From NCBI GenBank assembly GCA_015680685.1, contig MNCI01018059.1:1529063-1593062 (forward strand): a DNA stretch of 64,000 nucleotides. The letters are read 5' to 3'. Position 1 is the stretch's first letter. Each line of letters starts with the position of its first letter. This DNA comes from Gnetum montanum (Eukaryota > Streptophyta > Gnetopsida > Gnetales > Gnetaceae). Shown one piece after another: positions 34,440-46,686 of the stretch. A model generated the notes under the pieces. It did not search any database and was not told the DNA's origin. It was given only the letters and a program-made list of their open reading frames with translations. The position numbers were made by a program, and so were the translations under genes.

Positions 34440-35518
34440 TGATCAGACGCGATTCACATAGGCTGCAATATTGTGTACGCGATATCACAGCCATCACGAT
34501 ATCGCATCTCATGCGATATCCCGTTGTCCCCTATGATATCGCATACGTGATATCGTGATGCACCGTCATATCTATAAATAACAGGCGACTCTCCCTTATT
34601 TTCTAATCCTGGGCTAGAAGTAGGGAAACTCTGGCAGATTGATCACTCCAGAGATAGAATATTTACCATGTGCCCACAGTAGGAGTCCTAAAGTGAACGG
34701 ATCTTTATTCGAGCAACATTGTACCTGAACACAAGTTGTGTACGACAATAAAGAAGAACTTCTTGGATAAACCTTGCAGTGCATGGAATAGGATTTATTT
34801 TAATGTTATTTATTGCTTTCTCTCTCTCACCCTTAAACTCCTAGAATGCGGAATGAGTACGACTTGATTACGAGCATCTAAGGATGTGTACAGATAGTCA
34901 AGGAATCGGTTGCTCATCGCAACGTGGTATGAGTACGACTTGATTACAAGCATCATTGTGTGACTACTTGGTAACCCAGTGGCATATCCAGGATTTGTGC
35001 TCAGTAATCCTAGTGGTAGTCGTGCACCAAGATGTGTACGGTTAGTTAAGGAATCGGCTACTCATCGCACTTAGGCTAGATTAGATTCTCTCAATCCTTT
35101 CCTCCTAGTTAAGTGCCTCAGTACGACCACTTCAAGCACGTGTGTTACGCGTGGTGATCCCAACAACGATTAGAGTTTTGTAGTCACGGTTGCATCGATT
35201 CAAGTTGTGTATGGTAAGTGGGAACGGATGCTGATGCTAGGTAATTTAGACTTAATTCATTAGTTAGAGTTAGTTAGTTTCTCCAACCATTCACCTCGAT
35301 AGCATAGGACATAAAACATAAAACCCATAAAAATCATATACCTTGGACTTACTTAACCATACACTGTGACAACTACAAGTAAGTCTGGGAGGACAACGAA
35401 TGATTAACCCTAAGTGTTCCATGGGGCGTGCAGGCACTTAGTCTGCGGAGTTCGACCGGATCACTCGTACTATGCTCGTTTCGTATGGTTAAGTGTAGGG
35501 GTACCTTGCCACTCATCA
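34440..35518 (+). repeat. 3' LTR of element B
   Basis: 1079 bp, TGATCAGACGCG...CACTCATCA, followed by CATCT. It has a longer GATATC cluster than the 5' copy (34470-34560), a TATAAATA box (34573-34580), an imperfect internal repeat at about 34855-34925/34926-35060 sharing GAGTACGACTTGATTAC and GGCTACTCATCGCA-like words, and a 190-bp block (35297-35488) missing from the 5' copy. Confidence 0.85.
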
Positions 35519-35523
35519 CATCT
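35519..35523. repeat. Target-site duplication of element B, right copy (CATCT)
   Basis: Identical to 10842-10846. Confidence 0.9.
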
Positions 35524-37442
35524 TGACCCCCAAAAATGAAAAAAAATTTAAGTCCATATGAAGAAACTTCTCTGAATGATTCAAACGAGACTATCATCAA
35601 TGTTAGATGTGCTACCACATGATTAATTGAATCAGTAATGGTGATAATTGAGAACCCTGTGGTGTATAACCAGGGTATTGTGCAGTCCATCTTCTGAATA
35701 TGCAACCATAAGTTTATCCATGAGGGAGATGCTCCATCCTGGTTCAAGAACTAATAAGTGTTTTTCGCCTTTTTGTTTTACAATTTTTTATCATTTTCTT
35801 ATTTCTTCCAAAATTTTTGATTCTTAATATGTTTTCCATTTCTTTTTATTTTTCTTTTCATTATACTTTTCTATTTTCTTGAGTCATTTTTTTATGTTTA
35901 TGAATGCCTTTTAGCTTTTTCTTAATAATATTGCCAAGTCATGATGCAAAAGTCAATGCTATGTGTTGGGTTTCTGTGCTATGTTATCAAGATGATTCGG
36001 TAAGTAATTGTGTAAAGTAGTGAGACAATCTCATCCATTTCTCTAATTCTATAAATAAAAAGGTCTTTTGTCATGAAAGCAATTTGGTTCTTCTTTCATG
36101 AAACCAAAATCAATCAATGATCATTGTACCTTGAAGAAAGAGAAAACAACCAAGTAGGAATGGTAAGGGTGTGACCTCAAGGGGATTTGTTGGGTTCTCT
36201 TCCTAACTTCCTTTGTGTGGTTTATGACTTCTCATGGAACGTATTGTTCGTCTGCTATCGACCAATAATAGGAAGCTAAAAGTCTTTGCGTGGTGTGGTT
36301 CCCATCCAAAATCATAAAAATATAAAATAGAAAAAAAAAACAATAATGGGAATTCAAAGCACATGCCTTAGAAACAATAATGGGCTACAAGCATTGGTTA
36401 TGGGGTTGGAAAGACATGTTACCCATGCCTGAAGGCTCCCCTCTAACTAAGGCTCTTCATTTCTTCTTCTCTTTTCTTCTCTTTTTGGAGTGATGATTTT
36501 TCTTTGAGGTGGTTGTGGACTCATGGTGGTAGGTAGGAGAGAACACATCAATGCGAGGTCACTGTTAATGGTATGGACTTAGTCTGAAACTCAGATGAAT
36601 AGGTATGCTGGTAATTTTCATCACATTTGACATAAGAGCCTATTGCAGACATGGTAAAGCACCTTACATCCCAATCTTTGCAATCCCTTTTCATCCCATT
36701 CATTCACCTCACTACTACACATGATCATGAGCCTTTTGGTTTTGCGTAGTATAGTGCAACATCCCAACCATGGCAGTTGTGTGTTGTTTCAAACAAAGAC
36801 ATGATCTACATTTAACTTCTAAGGTGCCCACGAACATCTCTAGAAGTGGTTATGCAAGGGCATTATGGCAAGAGCCTTATTCGGAGAGGACCCACTTACA
36901 TAACGTTTTTTTATCATGGCTTTAAACTAACCTTCACATCTTCTAGAACATTAGTGATGGTCTTTTTGAATTTATGCATGATTTTGCGACTACTTCTCAT
37001 TCGTATCATTAATTTTTCCTACTTCTCTATCTCAACATTCTTCAACTTCCAAAAACTTTCTTTGCCATCTTCTACATTAAACCTTGGGTTTTCATTATTC
37101 AAAAACTTGTGCGCTTCTAGGGTTACACTAGTCATGGGGACTAGGGATGTCTGCTTTGAAATTTTTCCAACATCCTATTTTTGAACATTATCGTAACTAG
37201 TAGTAATTAACTAAAATAAGGGGAACACCTTGATGATTTTAGTTACCTCATGGTGTTGGGCATAGTATGTTATCATCACCTTATTGTTAAATGCAACTTG
37301 AGGGATCCTAAAAGAGTTGATTATTAAGGAAAATTTACCAACACTAATGTTGATTCTATGGTGACTGAAGGTGATGCTAAAGAAGTGCCTAAGGAAGAAT
37401 GTCTTTTGACAGGCATGAAAATGAAGCCAAGAGAGGGAAAAA
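35524..37442 (+). other. Non-coding 3' region of element E, left part
   Basis: Continuation of E after the B insertion. No gene is supported. T-rich tracts (35760-35930) and a segment at 35940-37150 align with B's 32650-33850, and 36850-36905 with element C's 3' region. The last 200 bp before element D (37240-37442) have no match that I can see. A protease or pol is not recognisable. Confidence 0.55.
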
Positions 37443-38986
37443 TGTTGCGACTAAAAACCTTAGTTGTTGGAAAATCAAAGATCCTCATGCAACAGTTCCT
37501 CAACCCACGAATTCCTAGGGCCTCTACAAAAAAATGGGATTCAAGATGTCCTGGTTGGTTTGGCAAATCAACTAGGGATTTATGGAATACAAAGCGTGGT
37601 GAAAAAAATGCAAAACTGATAGTAGATTTGAATAATGCACAGATAACAAACAAATGTATTTTGCACACAAAACCAAAAACTTAAAACTTTATTAAGAAAA
37701 AATAAAGAATAAGCTAGAGAAATGTGTATAAATGGTGTTTGGATGAGTAGCCGAGGGGTTCATTGATGCAAGAGTTCAAAGCCCATTGAAGTCAATGCAA
37801 TCTGCTCCATGATTCATGTGCTAAGTCACTCTTAATGCTTTCGAACCATCCTCGACTACAACCTCAAATTTGGAATGTTGGCTATGGTGGGGGTTGAGAA
37901 GTGTGAAGAATCAAACTTGCTCAAATGCTCTATGCTAGGAGTTGGGAATCCCACAAGTGCAATGTGGAGCTTGAAAATTCACAGATTCCAAAGGTGGTTA
38001 CAAGGTCACAAGGTCACCGAGTGTCTATGCTAGATTTAAGAGAATACAATTGTGGAAACTTGTAAAAACTCTCAACTACTTGAGAATGCCCAAGTGTAGA
38101 ACTGTGAACAATTTTTTATGCAAAAGTGTATGTATGCTAATAGTCTCGGATTGTAAACAAAATGTGAAACCTTGGGAGAATTGCTAAAATGGTAAATGGT
38201 ATTTGAGGCTCATTTTTATAGGTTTTGGGCCATGAATGGGGTCGCAAAGTTGCCATTATTTGGCTACAAATTAGCTAGTAATTGGCTACCAAATTCAAGT
38301 GAGATGGGTGCCCAAATTTTGGGGAATACTATACATAGTAAGTGCTTCCTCCCATGGCCATTTCATTTACTATCAATAGTAACCAGGGAACACCTTCAAC
38401 GTCAGAGATGAATCTTCTATGCTAAGCTCTCCACCATGATTGTTGACATGGCTGGTCAACATTGAAGTGCAAGAAGTGTTGAAATCTAGCTATTGTGGCT
38501 TCCACACTAGGGGATGCAATTTTCAATGTTGGGGCTGAAGACTCCATGCTGGGGGGGAAAACTTCCATGTTGAGGGGGAAAGGTTTCCAGGTTGTGCATG
38601 TAGTCTCCACACTAAAGGAAGAAAGTTTCCAAAACCCCCATCCTTCCACACTAGGGGTAGGTGAGATTTTTCCCCTTGCATGTGTTTTCAACGTAGAAAA
38701 GTGTATAACCCCCATAAAACCGATTAAATTACTTTTTTTTGGCATTCTAAAAGGCATTTTTGACCTCCCTAAGCCTAAATATAGATACTAGGTGACTTTT
38801 TTCACTTGGGAAATGAGGCTTTGACTACTTATGAGGAATTTAAACCCCAAAAGTATAGAGTATGTAAAATTTCCCACTATGGGTTACAATCTTCACATCT
38901 ACAATGAAGTTTTTGTCTGAAGTTTCATGGGGTGAAAGCTACATGATGAAAATTAGCTATAACATGCAAATTTTTGTGGTGTTTCA
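37443..38986 (-). repeat. 3' LTR of element D
   Basis: 1544 bp, on the minus strand TGAAACACCAC...GTCGCAACA. It matches 57931-59485 along its length. A cluster of CCATGCT/CCACACT and AGTGTGGA/AACATGGAA words lies at 38395-38680. The candidate TATA box is TATAAAAATG (38220-38211, minus), kept in the other copy. Confidence 0.85.
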
Positions 38987-39002
38987 ATGGCCCCTCTTTG
39001 TT
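38987..39002 (-). other. Polypurine tract of element D
   Basis: The minus strand reads AACAAAGAGGGGCCAT directly before the LTR start, identical to element A's tract. Confidence 0.8.
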
Positions 39003-39089
39003 GGTGTCTGGAGGATTTCCCTAAGAGACATTTACAAAGAATAAAAAACACCATTGCATATTATAACACTATAATACATATAGGCCATA

Positions 39090-39236
39090 TGAGAATTAGG
39101 CTCTCCAGGTCATCAAAGTTATTAGTTCAAGGCTATGGTGGGCCATGGTACTAGTTTAAGGCCCTTGTAGGTCACATTGCCAATTTACAGTCATAGCTGA
39201 CCATTGAAAGTAGGGTCACTTGTCGATGATCATTGG
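39090..39236 (-). repeat. Degenerate repeats after the integrase of element D
   Basis: On the minus strand, words such as GGGCCTTAAACTAGTACCAT and GACTGTAAATTGGCAATG repeat about every 30 bp. They correspond to the array after A's integrase (28505-29135), shortened and decayed. Confidence 0.55.
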
Positions 39237-40480
39237 CTACATGTAGTATGGCTTTAGATAGGAATGATTGACCAAATTTTCTAGCTCATTCCCATTCATA
39301 TTGGCTATTTTGAATCCTCCATTTTTGTAGGCCCTAGTGACAAGGAAGGGTCTTTCCTAGTTGGCTTAGAATTTTTCTATGTGCTCATGGATAGCCTTGA
39401 GGACTAGGTCATCCTCCCTGATCTTGCACATGGCCAAGTTATGATGATGTTGTCATTTTTGCCTCTCTTGATAGTGCTTGATGTGTGCAAGCACCTACAT
39501 ACATTGCTCGTCCATCGAGTCTAGGGCCACCATGTGCAACTATTTTTTCTACTCATTGTTGATGAAGTCGGTCAAGGCTACTCGTAGCAATGAAACTTGT
39601 AATTCAAGAGGTAAAACAACTTCAAAATCATAAACCAAGCTATAAGGGGTCATGCCAGTTGTCATGCAATAGGTTGTTCTATATGCCCATAGTGCATGAA
39701 CAAGATGCTCATGCTAGTTGAATTTTTTATTGTTGAGCATCTTTTTGAGTAAGTTGATGATGCCCTTATTGCTTGCTTTTGTTTGTCCATTGGCTTGAGG
39801 GTAATAGGGTGATGAGAAAGAATGCTTAATACCTAGGTTGTGACTGAAATATTTCATTTCATGGCTACTATATTATGGTCCATTATTTATAACTATGGTC
39901 ATGGGTATGCTAAAAGGGGCTAAAATGTTATCTAGGATGAATTTGCAGACTTGTTTGAATGTAGTTTTTGTCAGGGCAAGAGCCTCAACCCACTTTGTAA
40001 AATAATCGATTGTAGTGATGATGAATCTATGCTGTGCATAAGACTTAGGTGTTATAAGCCTAATGATATCCAAACCCCATCATTGAAATGGCCATGTTAT
40101 TTGGGTGGTATGTAGCTCAATTGGTGATACATGTATAAGGTTGCTATATCATTAGCATGTATCACATCACTTAACCTTCTACAGATAGTCATTTTCCATA
40201 TGGGCTCAATAGTAGCCTAACTATCTAATCTTAGTGGCCATAGCTTTCGGTCCTATATGTCCTTCACAAACACCCTTATGAACCTCCTCTTGGACTATTC
40301 TAGCTTTGATTTTACCTAAGCATTTTAGAAGTATGCCATCATAGGATTGTCGACATAATGTGTTATCACCTATGATGACATACTACTTCGATCACTTGCA
40401 TACAAGATCCTTTTGAATAGTAGTTAATCCTTGTCAGGATTTTCCATTCATAAGGTAAAATTTGATATCGTCATACCAAT
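39237..40480 (-). pseudogene. Integrase of element D
   Basis: Minus-strand order: VHKGVCEGHIGPKAMATKIR, GYYWAHMENDYL, CDTC; WGLDIIRLITPK (first Asp), VINNGP with Asn for the second catalytic Asp (about 39880), YYPQANGQTKASNK where the catalytic Glu has become Lys; AYRTTYC and PYSLVYD; then the C-terminal EDDLVLKAIHE and NLVNHSYLKPYYM, stop at 39239-39237. Several stops interrupt it. All segments match A's integrase in order. Confidence 0.8.
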
Positions 40481-41040
40481 CCATGGTAGGAGTAGTATGA
40501 ACAACGACCACAAAGGTATCCTCAGTGTTTTGCGTGATGGGAATAGCACAGTCCATGGTTAAGGTGGGTAACTTACTAAACACATCTGACATCACACTAA
40601 GGGCTAATGTTGTAGTTGCATCGACTATGGCATTCTCATTTTGAGGTATGTGTTGTATATCAATGTTTGTGAATTATTGTAACAATTACTTCCCTAGGTC
40701 ATAGTAAGGTTGTAAATACTTATCTTTTCATGCATAGACTTTGGTTACTTGGTTAACCATGAGTTGTGAATCGCCTTTGATCACTAAGCATCTAATTCCT
40801 AGGTTATGAGCTACCATCATTCCTTTGACCAAACCTTCATACTTTTCTATGTTGTTGGTACATGGGAACTCAAAATTATAGGAAAAGGATCAAATTTCAC
40901 CAAATGGGAATGTTATGATGGTAGTAGCACTAGACCCATGGGTAGTTGGAGCTCTGTCAAAGTGCATGACCACCTCATAGCCCTTAGGCACTTGGTTAAC
41001 TATGTTAATGTGTTCATTCAGGAATTCAAGATCTATGGCT
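40481..41040 (-). pseudogene. Archaeal-type second RNase H of element D
   Basis: On the minus strand: VVMHFDRAPTTHGSSATT (first Asp, about 40975), CTNNIEKYEGLVKGMMVAHN (Glu), IKGDSQLMVNQVTKVYA (Asp) and QNENAIVDATTTLALSV (last Asp). It aligns with A's aRNH (26761-27160). Confidence 0.7.
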
Positions 41041-42719
41041 AGTTGATCATTAATAGGTAAAACTATGTGTTGTACAACTCTAGCTTGACCTTTCATTGAG
41101 GATTGAGAGATGTAATGAAGGTCAAATTCCATGATTATGGCTTTTCATCAGGCTATATAGCTACTTTCATAGATGTTGGTCATTATGGCTCTAAGTATGT
41201 TATCCTTGCAAATGATGTTGACTTGGCTTTTGAAGAGGTAGTATCTTCACTTCTTCAAGGAAAAGACTATTGCTAGGCAATACTTCTCCACATTAGTATA
41301 TCGAGTCTCGTGGGCAACTAATGCATGGCTAAGGATGTATACACACATTTTTGATCCATCATCATGTTTCTAATAGAGTAGAGAGGTAATGGATGTATCA
41401 AAGATGGAAAGGTAAATTTAAAATGGTTTACCCTCTTGCGAAGGATAGACTGTCAACAATTATGTTAATTCTCGCTTAAGGTTTTCAAAGGCCTCTTGGC
41501 ATTGAGTTGTCCAATCATAGTGAACCCCTTTCTTAAGCAAGTGTTGCATGGACTGTAACTTATCCATAATCCAAGCAATAAACCTAAAAATAAATTGTAA
41601 TCTTCCTTGTAATCCCTAAAGCTCCTTAAGATTGGTAGGTCCCACTAATTTGGATATGGCCTTAACCTTATCAGGATTTACACGTATCCTTGCTTTAGAG
41701 ACTACAAAGCCAAGCATCTTACCAGTCTTGACATTGAAGACACACTTCTTAGGATTGAGCCTAAGCTCATATTTGAGGCATCATTTAAGCACAAGGTCTA
41801 GGTCATTGGCATGTTTGTTGGCCATCTTAGGTTGAACAGCTATATCATCTACATAATCATTAAGCAAATTTAGCATGTAATCATTGAATATATAGATCAT
41901 GACTCTCTAGTAGCTTACTTTGGCATTCTTAAGGTCAAAGGGCATCATAGTATAACAAAAGGTACCCCATGGGGTCATGAAGATTATGCTAAGTTGGTGC
42001 TATGGGTTGATCCTAACTGGGTTATACCTCGAGAATCCATCCATAAAGGACAATAAGGCATTTTTAGCCATAGTATCAATAAGTGGATCAAGACTAGATA
42101 AAGGGAAGTCATCTATGATAGACACTTTATTTAGGTCTTGAAAATCAATGTAAATATGAATACTCCTATATTTCTTAGGGACTACCACTATGTTGGATAC
42201 CCATTCTATGTAATCGACAACCCTAATGAAACTAGCTTAGTAGAGCTTTGGGATCTCATCATGAACTACCAAGGCCATATTTGTTCTAATCTTGTGCACT
42301 TTTTACTTAAGTGGTCTAATGCTAGGGTCTAGTATGATGTTATGTTGGACCAAACATGGGTCTAAGCCTAGCATATCTTCATATGATTAGGCAAAGGCCT
42401 TGATGTTGTTTTGTAGGACCTTGGTGATGTCTTGAGCATATTGGGGCTTTAGTGAGGAACTTAGTTTAAGGGTTTTCTCCTCACCACTGTGTGTTGTGAT
42501 AGGAACCTCAACTAGAGAGTCTTCGGTTATGTCACCTGCCTCTAAGTCAAGGGTTTTGACTAGGTTTTCAGGCCATTCTAAAGGTTTTTCTATTAAGGTT
42601 ATGTGATCTATGAGACTCTTAGGCCCAAGATCTAGACAATTAGGGTTGATACACTATTCAACATCATCATGAGGTCCATGTAGACATAAAGGCAAACTAA
42701 TTTGCTCTTGGGTACTCAT
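41041..42719 (-). pseudogene. Reverse transcriptase and RNase H of element D
   Basis: Starts at an ATG at 42719 (MSTQEQ), nine bases after the TGTAG|GAT acceptor-like site. Motifs: WVSNIVVVPKKYRSIHIYID, DLNKVSIIDDFPLSSLDPLI, SFMDGFSRYNPVRINP, MMPFDLKNAKVSY, intact YVDD (about 41845), LNPKKCVFNVKTGKMLGFVV and GLQGRLQFI, then the RNase H with YILSHALVAHETRYTNVEKY. Scattered stops throughout. Same order and spacing as element A. Confidence 0.85.
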
Positions 42720-42949
42720 ACTTTGATCCTACATGCCAACTAAAAGCATATTAAGTGGCACTTGGGTAAAAGTAAATAAATAATGCTAAAATGCTATAAA
42801 ATTATGCAAATATAGGCAAATCTAAGGCAAACAAGGTCATCCAAGGTCATCAATAGGATGATAACAAGCAAACAAAGTGCAATAAGGGCTAAATAAAGGT
42901 TAGACCAAGGGTAAAAAAAGTATAAGGATCAAGACTACAAATGGTCAAC

Positions 42950-43340
42950 AAAGGTCATGATTTTACTAATTTTAGGCCTTAGCAATCCATGATGCTAGTT
43001 TAGAGTCTTGGTGGACAATTATGTCAATTTAAGGCCTTAGTGGGCCATGGTCATATGGTGTCGTAACGGAAGGTCAAACCCTACTATGTGATACCATTTA
43101 AAGGCCAAAAAGGTAAATAAATATATAATAAGGCAAATAAAAAACCTATAAGCTTGTATAAAGGTCATATAAGGTCAACAAGGTGAACAATGCAACACAA
43201 GTCCAAAAATAAGCCAACATATTATGTGATAAGGCAAAAATAAAGAAAAATAGGCCATATATGGTAAAATTTGGCTAATATAGATAAAGAATGATTAGGT
43301 TTTGCTAGTTTTAGGCCTTAGTGGATCATGGTTTGAGGGT
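42950..43340 (-). repeat. Degenerate GGCC-TAAACTAG repeats before RT in element D
   Basis: Words such as GCTAGTTTTAGGCCTTAGTGG and TCAATTTAAGGCCTTAGTGG (plus-strand reading) occur several times, separated by A-rich sequence. They match the position of the short repeats at 24795-24830 in A. Confidence 0.55.
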
Positions 43341-43399
43341 ACAAAGCTATTAGGTGAGTTTGGTCATCGATCTGGGCTATTTAGACCTAAAAAATAAGT

Positions 43400-46260
43400 G
43401 TTTTGAGGCTTCCACACTGGGCTCAGTGTGGAAACAGTGGCCCTCAATGTGGAAACAAAGAAAAATAGGTTTTGGGGTGTTCAAAGGTCCACAATAATGG
43501 TTTCAAGACCTTCCCAAGGCAACACAGGGCTGGATCCATCAAAATTGGGCACTCTAGGGATTTGTAAAGGCTAAAAAGCAGGTTCTAAAGCCTTCACCCC
43601 TATTTTCATGTTGGCCAGTGTGGAAGAAAGGGAGCTCAACATCGAAAACCAAAACCTTAGTTAAAACAAGGTCAAACAGGTAGCCAAAACCCAAATCTAG
43701 AAGTTGTGTATTCTTTGGCTTCATTTTGAGGCAGTTTGAGTTGCTTTTGAGTGTCGAAACATGTCAAAATGGCTTCCCCCCTCTTTCCATGCTAAGCACA
43801 ATATCCTTAGCATGGAAGAATGGGGGGACACATGTTTTGTAAATTCAAAGTATCTTAGAAGCACTTTGTGATCAAGTTCAGAGACTCCTAGGACTATAGA
43901 CTTTGATTCTACAAGATTCTAGCTAATTTCGAGCATATTTGATGGTTTTTTAAGGGAACGTAAGATATTTCCCTCTATTTTCATGTTGAGGGAGTTGCTC
44001 CAGCATAGAGAAATGGGGAAAATGAATTTTGGAGGTTGAAATGAGGTCAAATAAGTAAAATCTTGAGGCTATGAGGTCATAGGCTTCTCTGATGTAGATC
44101 TTTGGCTTCTAGGAGTGTTATCTTGTAACCAGAAGTGGAAAACTAGATTTACCACCTTATTTCCATGCTAGGGGAGTTCATCCAGTGTGGAAGAAGTAAG
44201 AATCCCAGATCTAGGCTAATTTGGATCATAATCGACTATGCATGTAATCCCTCAAAGTTGCTAAGGCTAAGGGATATGTCTCCATGTCAAAATTTGGTGG
44301 TTTTCAGTACTCCCAAGTGTTTTTTTAGCTTTTCCCCCCTTTTCCACATTGGAGCTAGGATGCTCAACATGGAAAACTAAGGGGAATCATCTTTTGGCTA
44401 TTTACATCAATTTCTTAAGGTTTGAGGGCTCCAATGGCTACTGACAGGGTTCTTAAGGGAATGTAAGGTTGTTTAACATCACTTTGAGGTGTTTAGAAGC
44501 TTCAAATAAGTTCCCCCTTGAGTTTCCATGCTAGGGATACTATGCTCAACATGGAAAAAGGGATACCCAGTGTGGAAGAACCATAAACCCTAGATCTAGG
44601 CTAGTTTGTCCTTAATCAACTATGCATGTGTGCCTCTAGGGTTGCTAGGGTCAAGGACCAGGGTTTGAGCTCAAGTTTGTCCAATTTGGAGGTTTCTTAG
44701 AAGGTTTTTAAGCTTACCCCTCTTTTTCCATGCTGGGGATGGTATGCCTAGTGTGGAAAACTATATGGAAATATATTTTTATCATTTTTCATCATTTTGG
44801 TCATGTATGTAGGTCTCTGGGGTTGCTAGTGTTGATTGTTGCTAGCTAGTGTTAAACTTCGATTGTTTTAAGAGTTGTTGAGTGGTTTTTGACCTTCCCC
44901 CCTTTTTTCCATGTTAGGGTTTCCATGCTCAGCATGAAAGATTGGGGAAAAAGGCTTTCTGGACACTTATGATCAATCTCATCAGGTTTGAGGATCTTAG
45001 GATGTGTAAATAAGTTTCTCAGGCACACACAGGTCCTTTCAGTGTTTATTTGAGGTCTTTGGAGGTTATTTTGGAGTTCCCCAAAAGTTTCCCCCCTCTT
45101 CTTCCATGCTAAGTAGCATGGAAAAGGTGGCTCTCAGTGTGGAAGAGCTTAAGAACCTTGATTTTTACTATTTTCCATCATTTTTGGCTATGCATGTAGC
45201 TTCTAAGGTTGATAGTGTTAGATGTAAAACTTTGGTTGTTTTAAAATTTATTAAGAAATGTTTGGTCTTTCCCCCCTTTTTCCACACTGGGGTTTCGATG
45301 CATAGCATGGAAGATTGGAAAGAATGGATTTTTAGCTTTTATGATCAAATCAAGTTATGCATGAGTGTCCACAGGGTTGCTAGTATAGGCCATTAGTGTC
45401 TAAGGCTAAAATTCAGTTGTTATGAAGGCTATGAGGGGGGGTTTCAGGCTTTCCCACATCTAACCACACTAGGGTGGGGGATGCTCAACATGGAAGAGGT
45501 CTCCCTTAACTAATAAAGTTAGATCTAGGCCAAATCGATAGCTAATCAACCATGCATGTTAACCTCCAAGGTTGCTAAGATCAACAATCAATGCTAGATG
45601 TCAAGATCCATCAGTTTTGAGACTTCTAAGAGTCTCATGTAGTCTCCCCACTCTTCCATGATGGGCATGAGGGCCTTAGTGTGGATGAGAGGGGATGATA
45701 GTTTTATGCCATATTTGACTACTTTTGGAACATTAAGAAGCTCTAGAGGGTCACCAGGAATTAAGAAACGGTCACTAGGCAGTCAATTTAGATCATTTTT
45801 GGCTTCCCCCCATCTATCCACACTAAGGGTAAGATGCTCAATGTGGATGAAGCTTCCCCCAGCATGGAAACACAAAATCCTAAAGTTTCAACCAGTTTCA
45901 ACTTGGTTTGGTGAGGTTCTAAGGTTGTTAGCGATGCTTGAAGTGATTCTACATCATGCGGGGCCCACTTCGAGGTCAAACTTGGGCTAGATGGATGTTT
46001 GGGGGTAAGAATTGATGTCACCCTTCCTTCTTCCACATTGGGAACTATTGCCTCAATGTGGAAACCCATGGTGTTTAGCTTTGTTTATGTCTCACGCACT
46101 TTTGGGATCTCGAGGTTGAAAAAGGTAGGCTTTAGTTACAAAAAAATAGCAAAATAATTGTGTTTTAATGACTTTGTGAAATATGAGGCATTTTTCCACA
46201 CTAGGCATGCTATCCCTAGTGTGGATGCATGGGAATTAAGGTTACAATATGGCTCTAAGT
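43400..46260 (+). repeat. Diverged tandem array of about 16 units, period near 185 bp, in element D
   Basis: A core of pyrimidine-rich CCCCCTTTTTCCATGCT, about 15-25 bp of spacer, then AGCATGGAA-like sequence recurs near 43408, 43588, 43778, 43970, 44150, 44332, 44510, 44715, 44898, 45086, 45268, 45448, 45640, 45803, 46020 and 46195. Spacings are mostly 175-195 bp. Each core is an inverted repeat able to form a hairpin. Between cores the units share pieces such as TATGCATGTA...GGTTGCTAG. The same short words cluster in D's LTRs. Small ORFs here are by-products. Confidence 0.8.
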
Positions 46261-46686
46261 GTCAAAATTTGAAAAACGCTCAATCTTGATGCAATTTTTG
46301 GTTAAGAGAGAAGGCACAAGGTGTGGCCCACAATTTCAAAATCTAAAATTTTGAAAAGTGAAGTTGTTTCCCACCTAACATCAACATGAACTAGAATTTC
46401 CTCCCCCTTGCTTACACTTTAGTGCACTTGGAGTTATGGTGCACTGAATTAGCAACTGGGGTTTCAAGGTGTGCGATTAGGTTTTAGATGTGATTTTATT
46501 ATGAAATATCACAAGGTTTCATCACAATTGTCATCCTACATCAACAACACATTGGAGGAGAGATTTGGTAGAGATTCTTCTGGTAGAGAACACCAATCTT
46601 CAGCATGGAAGCCTCCCATCTCCCTTGTATCTAGCATAGAACACCTATTTCTCTTGATTTCCATCATCTCTAACATTGATCCTGTC

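Larger units (their letters stand above)
10847..35518 (+). mobile_element. Element B: non-autonomous gag (plus protease scrap) LTR retrotransposon, hosting element A
   Basis: Bordered by homologous LTRs and an exact CATCT duplication. After removing A (13922-31875) about 6.7 kb remain: LTR, tRNA-Asp primer site, gag, the C-terminal half of a protease, about 2.2 kb of non-coding sequence, a purine tract (CATGGGGGTA) and the 3' LTR. No RT, RNase H or integrase coding is present. This matches the published class of terminal-repeat retrotransposons with only a GAG domain (TR-GAG), which need enzymes supplied in trans. It is inserted in E, and A is inserted in it. Confidence 0.85.

Noticed and set aside
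35373-35747. Minus-strand ORF of 124 codons
   Set aside because: It runs across the border between the B LTR and element E and shows no known domain.
37438-37442. Target duplication for element D (AAAAA with ACAAT at 59486-59490)
   Set aside because: Only three of five bases agree, in A-rich sequence; not better than chance.
37358-37684. Plus-strand ORF of 108 codons
   Set aside because: It crosses the border between element E and the D LTR, so it cannot be an ancestral gene.
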